From Hymenobacter wooponensis (GTDB taxonomy: Bacteria; Bacteroidota; Bacteroidia; Cytophagales; Hymenobacteraceae), in NCBI RefSeq assembly GCF_004745865.1, contig NZ_SRKZ01000006.1:186001-250000 (forward strand): a stretch of DNA of 64,000 bases, in the 5' to 3' direction. Below are positions 48,201 to 55,506 of the stretch, piece by piece. A program made the position numbers and the translations under genes. The stretch's first letter is position 1. Each line of letters starts with the position of its first letter. The notes under the pieces are model-generated. The model was not told the DNA's origin. It did not search any database and saw only the letters and a program-made list of their open reading frames with translations.

Positions 48201-48700
48201 GGTGAGGTGCCGCCCAGCAGGCGCGTACCGCCCGCCAGCTCCGGCGACTCATAGTACACCAAATACATGTCGGTGAAGTCGCGGAAACGCTCGTCCTGCA
48301 TGTACAGCTGCAGGGTTTCGCCCAGCAGGCGCGTGCCCTCCTCCTGCCGCATCCGGCGGATTTCGGCCTCGGCATTCCAGCGGCGCAGCGTGATTTTGCG
48401 GCCAGCCTGGGTGTAGAGGTGGTAGTTGTAGAGTAGCTCCAGCAGATCCCAGAAGTGGGTCGTCAGCTCGTGGTACACCGAGCCGGGGTTACGCTGCCCT
48501 TCGCGGGCCAGGAAGTCGAAAGCCGTCTCAAACAGGTGCATCCGCGCAAAAGGCGTCGGGATGCTTACGGCCAAGTTACGGGACTTGCCCCCTGCCGGGT
48601 CCGTTACGGTATTGATTTCGGTGCTCGTTACCGGCGCCGTTTTCTGCCAGCCTTGAACCTGCTGGGAGCCATTATTATGTAAGCGAAGGACTTTGGCCAT
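45233..48700 (-). CDS. Giant actin/Hsp70-like ATPase
   Basis: A 1155-residue cytosolic protein. The actin-fold ATPase signature is in the second half: phosphate-1 loop FAVDFGTTNTHIAYADS (about residue 592), phosphate-2 VNIDIGGGTTDLLLFADQ (about 822) and an adenosine-type LCFSGKGSLYLRLLAGG (about 962). About 590 residues without a recognised domain precede the ATPase, and this N-terminal size is unusual. The overall plan recalls the SrfB family of large actin-like virulence-associated proteins, but I cannot confirm that. It lies between a tubulin-like gene and an envelope protein. Role inferred: nucleotide-driven assembly or chaperone-like scaffold. Confidence 0.8.
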   Translation of the reverse strand: MAKVLRLHNNGSQQVQGWQKTAPVTSTEINTVTDPAGGKSRNLAVSIPTPFARMHLFETAFDFLAREGQRNPGSVYHELTTHFWDLLELLYNYHLYTQAGRKITLRRWNAEAEIRRMRQEEGTRLLGETLQLYMQDERFRDFTDMYLVYYESPELAGGTRLLGGTSPLTILFTGPEVKPLDLERPQARGHYFDKQTVLLEDRDPQFREFVYELFLAYPQLQRREFAGSVYAGLDRSKINQLQMQGDRSAQQFAARYPALVDVHGNLVSVKGVPLPGRADQSAVTSSDLFIQPTREAIAGRPRPLVLRPNLTMPGANYLNGQPWDDRTPVPYYDEVALESRVLPGKGFKYPYLTVGDLLEDSLVELPYELNTQRFHTGKVTFQYGADGQGRARFPYLLPLKQAFFEYFTENELAELLTFTIDLSHVRVQLRVPVQAGRFITFERSYYTNPQNPKDAQGREILEKGRIVKATVGVGVFPFYKVRYQPEYNDLYKVMLVDADNSPTMLSRRYDLQFFVNGERITEQGAARRATRYERTQKSMATAGSTYYEVTGTHFDLVELTCPPATIGAEPARGLFVPRWRELDRGTRRFTFAVDFGTTNTHIAYADSPTAHPRPLTIGEADVQVEWLHAPVADAGLSAAQRYRTGAGQIWTYIATLQNREFVPSFVGEGGSVYEFPIRTAVCETTSFANEPAKVLSNINIGFSINTENASELPQNRFITNLKWSAELDPQGVSRIEAFFKEILLLLRHKAALHGGILEDTRVVWFAPLSFDGFLRNQFQQVWDESFQQVFKARRPTICLTESVAPYYYLTATNQVVPNRDENVVNIDIGGGTTDLLLFADQKPAYSTSFRFAGDDLWGDGYARVQGAPKQNGLLRLGVGHAESLPDSEQNQEYKGYLRAALSNTDFGSADVTSLLFKYDDALRFTQALGLGKGRQLRVLFYLHYTSIIYHTAQLTKHLGLKTPRYLCFSGKGSLYLRLLAGGSSLVAIEKITKAIFHAVTGTEPPHNFRVILADNPKEATTNGGVLFEEKTNTSDYDSIKPVKYSGAVDGTELNQQRLKLNQVDATLKDTVLENVRNYLTLVLEGDEVAPYLREVGVDVDRQRVKDILQREIEDSLSLGLHQFQRQLSSDETLPETLFFLPLKQALYNLSRELQS

Positions 48701-48704
48701 ATCG

Positions 48705-48837
48705 GAACCCCACCCCCCGGCCCCCTCCCCTTGGGGAGAGGGAGAGCCAGACGAAGGTCATTCGGGGTGACTTTTCTTTTAGACTAGAAACTAGAACTAG
48801 AGTCCCTCTCCTGTGGGGAGAGGTTGGGGTGGGGTTA
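48705..48837. repeat. REP-like imperfect palindrome in the cluster
   Basis: The 134-nt spacer between the tubulin-like and actin-like genes is an imperfect large inverted repeat. Its left arm contains ACCCCACCCC and CCCCTCCCC-TTGGGGAGAGGGA. Its right arm has TCCCTCTCC-TGTGGGGAGAGG and GGGGTGGGGTT. A small GTCA...TGAC stem and iterated CTAGAAA/CTAGAACTAGAG lie between. The pattern is like REP elements spread in Bacteroidota genomes. Confidence 0.6.
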
Positions 48838-50283
48838 TACCACCTTCACCTTCTCTGCAAACGCCTTATCTGTCACATCATAGAACAATTCCAGCATCTT
48901 GCGGAAGCTGTCGGGTTCTTGGATGGACTTCTCGGTTTTGTTGAGGTTGTCGAGGAGGTAGTTGTGGCTGAGACCTTTGTTGAAGAAGTCGTTCCACTTC
49001 TTTTCCACGGGCTTGCCGAGGATCATAGCGTTGAAATCATCGGTCTGGAGGTCGAAGGGGCGGAAGGAACGACGGTTCTGGGCCAGTTCCTGCAGCCACT
49101 GATCTACGCCCGAGTCCTGACTGTGCAGGAAGGTGTTTAGCTCCCGGAAGATGGGCTCGTTGCGCATGGCGTAGTCCAGCTTCAGGTTGTCGGCGTAGGG
49201 TGCCTTGTCGGTGGGCAGGTGCTGCTTGTGGTAGCGCGTGAAGTACAGGAACTGCGTGAGCTGCTTGGCAATGATTTCACGCGACTCATCGGGCAGGTGG
49301 CTGAACTGAATTTCCGGCGCGTCGGCTTGAAGGCCATACTCGTGGAAGTGCGGGCCACCAGTGCGCAGCTCGGCGGGCGAGTAGCGCATGAAGTCCACGA
49401 TGCTTAGGGCCGCCAGCAGCTCAATTACGTGAGCCTTGTTCTTCTGCTGGGTGCCGCCGGGCTGGTTTTCGTAGGGCGTATCGGGCGTGTCGGCGAGGTA
49501 GTACAGCGCGTCGAGGCCCTGGAGGTTGTGCTCGTAGTAGCTGAGCGCCGCCTTGGTTTTCGTCAGGAAGTTGTTGGAGTCAATGACGGCGTTGTCCTCG
49601 CTCTGCAGAGCGAAGTAGGGCATCACCGTCACGGCGCCGGTTGGTGCATCACGCAGATAGCGGGCATTGCTGAGGCGCGTGTTGGTATCCTTCAGGTTCT
49701 TGAGCATGAGCGGGAAGCCCGCGGCGCCTGTACCGCCGAAGATGCTCGACACGAAGAATACCCGGTCGCCGTCCTGGAAGTTATCGGCGAAAAACCGCAT
49801 TTCGGGGCTTTCCACTAGCTTGTTCAGCACAATGCTACCCACGTTCGGGGAACCGCGGAAGCCAATGGTTAGCGGGCTTTCTAGGTTATCCTGCGTGAAG
49901 AGCAAATCCACAAGGCCCTTGGAGTCAACCGACAGGCCATCGTAGCTCAGGTACTGCCGGAAGCTCTGGTTGATGCCGCCGAAGTCGAAGATAAAGGTAT
50001 CCTTCACCGAGCCGTTTACATCTTGCGAAATACCGCTCAAGGTGCTAATATCAGTCTTGAAAAAGCCTTCTTCACGAGGACCGAGGCGCTTATAAATCTG
50101 CTGGTAGCTCTGCAACAGCTGCACCGTGCGGTTCATGTCGCCGTTGTGGGCGTCGGGGTCGATGATAATGGGTACCACTCGGTCGCAGTTGGGCAGGTCA
50201 ACGCCCGCGGCCAGCAGCATAGTGAGCGAGCGAATCACGCGGGAGCCCGTGCCGCCAATACCGAATAAAAAGAGTTTAGCCAT
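48835..50283 (-). CDS. Tubulin/FtsZ-like GTPase (Tubulin_2-like)
   Basis: A 482-residue cytosolic protein starting at the ATG at 50283. It opens with a Rossmann-type glycine loop LFLFGIGGTGSRV (residues 4-16), equivalent to the FtsZ N-terminus. It carries SSIFGGTGAAGFPLM (183-189 GGTGAAG), matching the tubulin signature GGGTGTG with one Gly replaced. The C-terminal third is helical and charged. This fits prokaryotic tubulin-like proteins outside cell division. Genes for an actin-like ATPase and a vWA lipoprotein flank it. GTP binding is inferred. Confidence 0.82.
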   Translation of the reverse strand: MAKLFLFGIGGTGSRVIRSLTMLLAAGVDLPNCDRVVPIIIDPDAHNGDMNRTVQLLQSYQQIYKRLGPREEGFFKTDISTLSGISQDVNGSVKDTFIFDFGGINQSFRQYLSYDGLSVDSKGLVDLLFTQDNLESPLTIGFRGSPNVGSIVLNKLVESPEMRFFADNFQDGDRVFFVSSIFGGTGAAGFPLMLKNLKDTNTRLSNARYLRDAPTGAVTVMPYFALQSEDNAVIDSNNFLTKTKAALSYYEHNLQGLDALYYLADTPDTPYENQPGGTQQKNKAHVIELLAALSIVDFMRYSPAELRTGGPHFHEYGLQADAPEIQFSHLPDESREIIAKQLTQFLYFTRYHKQHLPTDKAPYADNLKLDYAMRNEPIFRELNTFLHSQDSGVDQWLQELAQNRRSFRPFDLQTDDFNAMILGKPVEKKWNDFFNKGLSHNYLLDNLNKTEKSIQEPDSFRKMLELFYDVTDKAFAEKVKVV

Positions 50284-50390
50284 GAGTTGGAAGGAAGAGC
50301 TTAGAGCGTAGAACTGAGCGCTAGTTGAGGGTATTTCCTCGCGGTAGAACATTTCTCAGTCCTACGGTCTCGGTTCTAAGTTCTCGAAAT
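50284..50390. other. Imperfect inverted repeat between tubulin-like and membrane genes
   Basis: The spacer holds CTTAGAGC...GTAGAACTGAG and, further on, CTCAGTCCTAC...GGTTCTAAG, partly complementary with a central gap. It is a likely mRNA stem-loop rather than a promoter. Confidence 0.4.
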
Positions 50391-50783
50391 CTAAAAGGGC
50401 GTAGTGCTCGCGTTAGTGGAGCCTTTGCGCAGAATCAGAGAGAAAATAAAGAACCAGAACAGGCCTAGAATGGCGTTCCAAGTGGCCAGCCAGTAGATGT
50501 AGCTGTGGTCTGTAACCTGCTGGGCGTGGGCCTGACTAACTGCCAAGCCGAAGGCAATTAGGCCGTTGATAACCAGGAAAATTGCCCAGTGCCGCCCCTT
50601 GTTAAAGGTAGCCACGCCCATCATCCGATTGATGACATAGTAGAATATCACCACTAGCGCCAGCGAAATGCCAATGTTCAGCAGTCCGATGTTGGGGAAA
50701 ATTACGTCGCGGTATACGGGTGTGTCGGCGGGCGGCTGAGGGGCACCGATGAGTTCGTAAATGGAGCGGAATAGTGCTTTCAT
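50391..50783 (-). CDS. Three-helix inner-membrane protein of the cluster
   Basis: A 130-residue protein from the ATG at 50783 with a short N-terminal soluble part. Three transmembrane helices follow (IGLLNIGISLALVVIFYYVI, WAIFLVINGLIAFGLAV, YIYWLATWNAILGLFWFFIF). It lies between the vWA lipoprotein and the tubulin-like gene on the same strand, so it may anchor the filament proteins to the membrane. No family recognised. The longer frame to 50861 adds a Cys-rich stretch of no coding character. Confidence 0.65.
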   Translation of the reverse strand: MKALFRSIYELIGAPQPPADTPVYRDVIFPNIGLLNIGISLALVVIFYYVINRMMGVATFNKGRHWAIFLVINGLIAFGLAVSQAHAQQVTDHSYIYWLATWNAILGLFWFFIFSLILRKGSTNASTTPF

Positions 50784-50960
50784 GGAAGGAAGTAGGACCA
50801 ACGAGCCGTTGGCAATTCGTTGAACGATAAGGGCGGAACGAAATTGTAAGCACAGCCACAACTCAGTAGCTGAAGCATTCGGCTTCGTTAATGAACGAAA
50901 ACCATTCCAATTGCGCTAAAATTCAGGCCCTGATAAAGTCCTGGGCAGGCCACTGAACAT

Positions 50961-52325
50961 CTACTCAGCTGGCTGTAAGGTCAATGGCACTTCGAAAATG
51001 GGCTTTTTTTCTGCGCCGCCTTGCGCTTCTAAACCATCCAGCAGCGAGCTTAATGCGAAGGTTTTGGGAGCGGGTGTGGCGTCGTTCTTGGTGGTCCACT
51101 GGGCTACCCAGGCGGGACGCTGGTCTTGCAGGCGCAACACAAGTGGCCTAGCGGCCTTTGGCTGCTTGGTGAGGCGCACTTTGGCAAAGTGGGTGAACTT
51201 GCTTTCGGGGCCGCTACTGGCGCGGTTCTGGTCGGTAGCCGCAAACACATCGAGTAGCTTAGCGTCCGTATCCACGCCTTGCAACTTGAGGTTCTGCTTG
51301 AGGTAGGCGGCATCTTGGTACTGGCCGGGCAACTGGCCTAGGTCTAGGCCTACTACAAACTCTATGGGTTGCTGGGGTGAGGCTTCCGACACAGCTATTA
51401 CACGGTACGACTCGGCGTTGCGCTTGCTGGCACCGGCGTCACCGTAGTACCAACTCCCTTTGTTCTGAAATTTGCTGAGCAGCGAGTAATTAGGCTGCGG
51501 ATATGTGACGCCGAAGTGAGCTTGCTTAGCAGGCTGCTGCTCTAACAAGGCCGCGTCGAACTGCCGCACGGCACCGGCGGGACCCACCACCCAGATGTAG
51601 TACGGAATTTCGGTGTCGCAGCAATTGGTTTTCTTACCTGAGGCTACCAGCGCTGGGTAGTAGGTGCCCCGGAAATCGGAGGTGTACCCATACACCGACA
51701 CGGCCAGATCCGACTTTTCGCCGCTTTGCGAAAGCGCATCGGCAATATCGGTCTTGATGTAAGGAATGGCGCCCGCGTTTTTCGGCGAGTAGATGAAGTC
51801 TGAAATCAGAATGCTTACGGTGCCGGGCCGGTAGTAATTCGTCATCAGCGTATCGAGCACCGAGGGTATATCAGTACTCTTGGCGGGCTGCTGAATGCCA
51901 CTGCGCACCGTTCCGGAAATGGCCTGGTACGAGTCCTTATAGGGCCGCTCTTTGATGCGGTAGAAGGTTTTCTGCCGGGCGGCTGAGGTGCGGTTTACCT
52001 CCGAGAGAAACTGCGCTACATGTTGCTGAAACTTAGTATTCTCACCACCAGCACCGGTTTTAGGCATAAAGCCTTCCATCGACCCCGACACTTCCAGAAA
52101 CACGTTCACGGCCTGTAAGGGTTGCGTGGTGGCAGCCTCAGCGGTTGGCTCTGGCGTTCTGACCGGTACAGCCCCCGGCACTTCGGTCGGTGGTACGTCG
52201 GAAGGCGTTTTGGTGGCTGTGCCCTCCTCCGTTTTCATATCGGAGCGGGAATAGCAGCCGGGTAACAGTAGCAGAGACAGGCCTAGAGCAGGCAGCAAGC
52301 GGGGAAAGGAAGAGAGGTAGCGCAT
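50961..52325 (-). CDS. vWA-like lipoprotein, first gene of the cluster
   Basis: A 454-residue lipoprotein (lipobox LLPGC, Cys24) with a Pro/Thr-rich spacer to about residue 70. A von Willebrand-A-type domain follows, with NVFLEVSGSMEGF (Glu78-x-Ser80-x-Ser82 in place of the MIDAS Asp-x-Ser-x-Ser) and VSILISDFIYSPKN as a second metal-site strand. Such domains bind protein partners through a divalent metal. The start is the ATG at 52325. It begins the co-directional run that ends with the MotB-like gene. The Glu-for-Asp change may alter metal binding. Confidence 0.75.
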   Translation of the reverse strand: MRYLSSFPRLLPALGLSLLLLPGCYSRSDMKTEEGTATKTPSDVPPTEVPGAVPVRTPEPTAEAATTQPLQAVNVFLEVSGSMEGFMPKTGAGGENTKFQQHVAQFLSEVNRTSAARQKTFYRIKERPYKDSYQAISGTVRSGIQQPAKSTDIPSVLDTLMTNYYRPGTVSILISDFIYSPKNAGAIPYIKTDIADALSQSGEKSDLAVSVYGYTSDFRGTYYPALVASGKKTNCCDTEIPYYIWVVGPAGAVRQFDAALLEQQPAKQAHFGVTYPQPNYSLLSKFQNKGSWYYGDAGASKRNAESYRVIAVSEASPQQPIEFVVGLDLGQLPGQYQDAAYLKQNLKLQGVDTDAKLLDVFAATDQNRASSGPESKFTHFAKVRLTKQPKAARPLVLRLQDQRPAWVAQWTTKNDATPAPKTFALSSLLDGLEAQGGAEKKPIFEVPLTLQPAE

Positions 52326-52438
52326 TGGGCTAAAGTAACGACAATCTGCCCTCCTCGGATACATGTGGCGGTTCAGAAGTTACAGCCCATCCGTTTCTCT
52401 TTTCTGAAGTAGTGCTACTATCCGTCGGATAAAGAGAG

Positions 52439-53164
52439 TTACGTACCCATTTCCACGTCGTCCCATGCATACTGGCGGTTGTAAATCCACTCCAGCGCTT
52501 TCCGCCGCTCATATACTAGGGATTCCGAAACGGTGGCCGCCCGGCCGTGCATCCGTTCATCTACACAGTACCAGTGCAGCCGGTAATAAAAGTCCAGCAT
52601 CCGGTACAGCTCAGCTGCTGGTCTTAGGGCGTTAAGGGTAGCAAGCTTTTCATTGCTCTGCCCGCGCTCTAGGTTTGGTAGCAACGACGCCATGTTATCG
52701 CCGCACCACTTACCGGGGTCCAGATCAGGCACCATACGCGTTGCCCACATCATAGCCCACAAGCTTTCCAGGTTCCAGCGCAAGTTTGCTAACTCCTGCT
52801 CCGTCAGATGCTCATCATCCTTTGCTAATATGGCCGCCTCTTCCGGCGAAAGGTGGCCTAGCAGGTTTTCCTTCGCGAGCCATGCGCTTATGACTGCAAC
52901 TGGCGCCTGAAAGGAAATATTGATAAGTGCATTTACTACGCTCATGCGGCCACGAACATCCACTACCTCGCGTAGTTCTGGTGCATCTAGTAATGGCAGC
53001 CAGTCGCAGATACGCCCACCAAGTGCCAGTACCTTCGCTTCAGACTCCTTTTTAACACGCTGACGGAACTGCTCAGTTATATCTTCATTAGGCAACGAAT
53101 GAGGTTGCTGCTCTGCTGGTGTGCTTGCAACTAGGCCCAGCAGTTTCTTCAGAGAATGGAGCAT
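52439..53164 (-). CDS. DUF4272 family protein
   Basis: A 241-residue cytosolic protein whose C-terminal part matches DUF4272. It shows AVISAWLAKENL, LSPEEAAIL, NLRWNLESLWAMMWA, LYRMLDFYYRLHWYCVD and VYERRKALEWIY, ending WDDVE. The family is of unknown function. It is 8 nt downstream of the nucleotidyltransferase gene and 113 nt upstream of the vWA gene, so it may or may not belong to the motor cluster. Confidence 0.82.
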   Translation of the reverse strand: MLHSLKKLLGLVASTPAEQQPHSLPNEDITEQFRQRVKKESEAKVLALGGRICDWLPLLDAPELREVVDVRGRMSVVNALINISFQAPVAVISAWLAKENLLGHLSPEEAAILAKDDEHLTEQELANLRWNLESLWAMMWATRMVPDLDPGKWCGDNMASLLPNLERGQSNEKLATLNALRPAAELYRMLDFYYRLHWYCVDERMHGRAATVSESLVYERRKALEWIYNRQYAWDDVEMGT

Positions 53165-53172
53165 AGCGGCTA

Positions 53173-54168
53173 TTAGCTGTAATCAATCTCCGTGTTGTCG
53201 CCGATATTGAGGCTGTGGCGGGTGCCTTTGAACAGGGCGTCGGAGCCGACGATGCAGTCGTGCATGACGGCGGAGCGCAGCTCGCTGTAGGAGCCGATGA
53301 TGGAGTCGCTGAGGATGGTATTCTTGACGATGGTCCGGTCGCCAATGGCCACGTTGGGGCCGATGATGGAGTTGCTGATCTGGCAATCCTTCCCGATGCT
53401 GACCGGTGGGATAATGATGGTATCAGGGAACTGCGGTACCTGGCCTAGAAACTCCGGCACGTTGAGCAGGCGGGCATTGGCCTCCAGCAGGCTTTCCTTG
53501 CGACCACAGTCAAACCAGTTATCCACCGAAACGGTGCTCATGTCGGCCCCGTCCTGAATCATGAGCATGAGCGCATCGGTGAGCTGAAACTCGCCATGGG
53601 TGCGCTGGTCCTGATCAATGATGCGCTCCAGGGCCGAGGCCAGCCAGTCGGGGTTGGCAATTTTATAGAGGCCTACGAGGGCGAAGTTCGACTTGGGAAT
53701 GCGCGGCTTCTCCACCACTTTGGTTACGCGGCCATTGCTGGCAGTTTCTACCAGGCCAAACATGGAGGGCGTTTTCACTTCCTTCACGGCCAGCACCGTG
53801 CCTTCCGTGCGCATCACGGCGGGCAAGTCTACGTCAACGATTGTGTCGCCGAGCAAGATCAGGATGCCGTCGGCTTCGTGGCGAAACTGGTCGCGGGCCA
53901 GCCACAGGGCGTGCGCAATACCTTCGCGGGGCTCTTGCACCACAAAAGAGCTGCGCAGCTGCGGATATTGGCGGCGCACGTAGCTTTCAATTTTCTCGCC
54001 CAAGTAGCCAATAATGAACACGAACTCCTCCACCCCGGCGCTAACGAGCCGGTCAATAATGTGGCCGAGAATAGTATTGCCAGCCACGGGCACCAGCGAT
54101 TTGGGCTGGGTGTGCGTGTGCGGCCGCAGGCGCGACCCAATACCGGCAACAGGAATAACTGCTTTCAT
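53173..54168 (-). CDS. Sugar-phosphate nucleotidyltransferase
   Basis: A 331-residue NDP-sugar pyrophosphorylase from the ATG at 54168. It has the activator loop IPVAGIGSRLRPHT with QPKSLVPVAG, the metal site LLGDTIVDVD and the sugar-binding KVVEKPRIPKSNFALVGLY. C-terminal left-handed beta-helix repeats follow (IGPNVAIGDRTIV, SIIGSYSELRSAV). It makes an activated sugar such as dTDP-glucose or UDP/GDP-sugar for surface glycans; the exact base and sugar cannot be read. It is divergent from lemA. Confidence 0.88.
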   Translation of the reverse strand: MKAVIPVAGIGSRLRPHTHTQPKSLVPVAGNTILGHIIDRLVSAGVEEFVFIIGYLGEKIESYVRRQYPQLRSSFVVQEPREGIAHALWLARDQFRHEADGILILLGDTIVDVDLPAVMRTEGTVLAVKEVKTPSMFGLVETASNGRVTKVVEKPRIPKSNFALVGLYKIANPDWLASALERIIDQDQRTHGEFQLTDALMLMIQDGADMSTVSVDNWFDCGRKESLLEANARLLNVPEFLGQVPQFPDTIIIPPVSIGKDCQISNSIIGPNVAIGDRTIVKNTILSDSIIGSYSELRSAVMHDCIVGSDALFKGTRHSLNIGDNTEIDYS

Positions 54169-54376
54169 GAACAATGAGCGTGGCGTAAGCACGCAAAATA
54201 GTGAATTGAGGCGGGAGCCAGCTATAACACAACCGCTATTGTCTGAATCCGTACTTTGCAGCGCACCGGTTCGCATCAACTCGATGGCTCCCGGCAGTAA
54301 CCGGCTGACCTGGCCTAGGGTTCAGCAAACTTCACATCGTTTCTCCTTTTCCCAACTTCCTACCTCTTTCCCAATC

Positions 54377-54955
54377 ATGAAACGCTTTCTCCTCTACTTC
54401 GCGGGCCTGGTAATTCTGCTCTCGCAATCTTCGTGTGGCTACAATGGCATGGTAAGCCGCGACCAGGCCGTGAAGGCTCAATGGGCCAACGTACAAAGCG
54501 CCTACCAGCGCCGTTCCGACCTGATTCCGAACTTGGTAAACACCGTGAAAGGCGCCGCCAACTTCGAAAAGTCGACCCTGACCGACGTTATCAACGCCCG
54601 CGCTAAAGCTACCAGCGTGCAACTCAACGCTGAGAACCTGACGCCCGAAAATCTGCGACAGTTCCAGGAAGCCCAAAGCCAAGTAGGAGCTGGCCTAGGC
54701 CGCCTGTTAGCCGTGTCAGAAAACTACCCCGAGCTGAAGGCTAATGCCAACTTCCAGGAGCTACAGGCTCAGATTGAGGGCACGGAAAACCGCATCAACG
54801 TGGAGCGGAACAAGTTCAACACCGTTACCAACGACTACAACGGCTTCGTGAAGTCGTTCCCCAACAACTTGTTTTCGGGTATGTTCGGCTTTAAAGAGAA
54901 GCCCTACTTCGAGGCTGACCCAGCTTCGCAGAAAGCACCTACTGTACAGTTCTAA
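54377..54955 (+). CDS. LemA family protein
   Basis: A 192-residue protein with an N-terminal membrane/lipoprotein signal (LLYFAGLVILLSQSSCGYNG). The LemA helical bundle follows: VKAQWANVQSAYQRRSDLIP, NLVNTVKGAANFE, AVSENYPELKANANFQELQ and EGTENRINVERNKFN. The start is the ATG at 54377; the longer frame from 54014 lies over the divergent gene. LemA is regularly followed by TPM-domain genes, as here. The pairing suggests a membrane stress or maintenance function, not yet defined. Confidence 0.9.
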   Translation: MKRFLLYFAGLVILLSQSSCGYNGMVSRDQAVKAQWANVQSAYQRRSDLIPNLVNTVKGAANFEKSTLTDVINARAKATSVQLNAENLTPENLRQFQEAQSQVGAGLGRLLAVSENYPELKANANFQELQAQIEGTENRINVERNKFNTVTNDYNGFVKSFPNNLFSGMFGFKEKPYFEADPASQKAPTVQF

Positions 54956-54959
54956 TTGA

Positions 54960-55032
54960 GTTGCCAGTTGCCAGTAGTCGGTTGCCAGTTTGTTTGTACT
55001 TCACTGACAGTCGCTTACTGGCAACTGGCAAC
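54960..55032 (+). repeat. Cluster of ACTGGCAAC/GTTGCCAGT repeats
   Basis: A 17-bp perfect inverted repeat (54960-54976 with 55016-55032) made of overlapping GTTGCCAGT units, plus a third unit at 54981-54989. It sits between lemA and the first TPM gene, 18 nt before the latter's ATG, and would form a stem in the operon mRNA. Confidence 0.7.
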
Positions 55033-55050
55033 CGTCAACTCGCAACTGAC

Positions 55051-55506
55051 ATGACTAACCCGCTAACCCCAGAGCAAGAAGCGGCCCTTGTGGCCGCCAT
55101 CAAGCAGGCGGAAATCACCACCTCTGGTGAAATACGTGTGCATCTGGAAGACACCTGCCCCACCCCCGAGCCCCTCGACCGCGCCGCCCAAGTGTTTGCC
55201 GATTTGGCCATGCACAAAACGGCTCAGCGCAATGGGGTGCTCTTTTACATGGCCTGGGAGAGCCGCCAGTTTGCCGTTATCGGTGACATTGGCATCAACT
55301 CCATGGTGCCCGACGACTTCTGGGAGACCACCAAAGAAACCGTGCTGCAACTCTTCCGGTCTGAGCGCTACGTGAATGGCCTGGAGCAAGGGGTGCGCAT
55401 GGTGGGTGAGCAACTGCAACGGTACTACCCGTACAATGCCGCCACCGACAAAAACGAACTTGACGACTCTATCTCGTTTGGCGACTCCAAGCCGCCACGT
55501 GTATGA
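55051..55506 (+). CDS. TPM domain protein (TLP18.3/Psb32/MOLO-1 type)
   Basis: A 151-residue soluble protein from the ATG at 55051 with the core of the TPM fold: AALVAAIKQAEITTSGEIRV, FADLAMHKTAQRNGVLFYMA, REFAVIGD-like RQFAVIGDIGI, and LEQGVRMVGEQLQRYYP. TPM proteins are periplasmic or membrane-associated phosphatase-like domains. It overlaps the next gene by an ATGA, showing translational coupling. It lies in the usual lemA-TPM-TPM order. Confidence 0.85.
   Translation: MTNPLTPEQEAALVAAIKQAEITTSGEIRVHLEDTCPTPEPLDRAAQVFADLAMHKTAQRNGVLFYMAWESRQFAVIGDIGINSMVPDDFWETTKETVLQLFRSERYVNGLEQGVRMVGEQLQRYYPYNAATDKNELDDSISFGDSKPPRV

Noticed and set aside
45233-48700. Naming the giant ATPase SrfB
   Set aside because: Size and an actin-like signature are suggestive, but I cannot align it to SrfB without a search.
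54014-54376. N-terminal extension of lemA
   Set aside because: It runs antisense through the start of the nucleotidyltransferase gene. The lipoprotein-type start at 54377 is the natural one.
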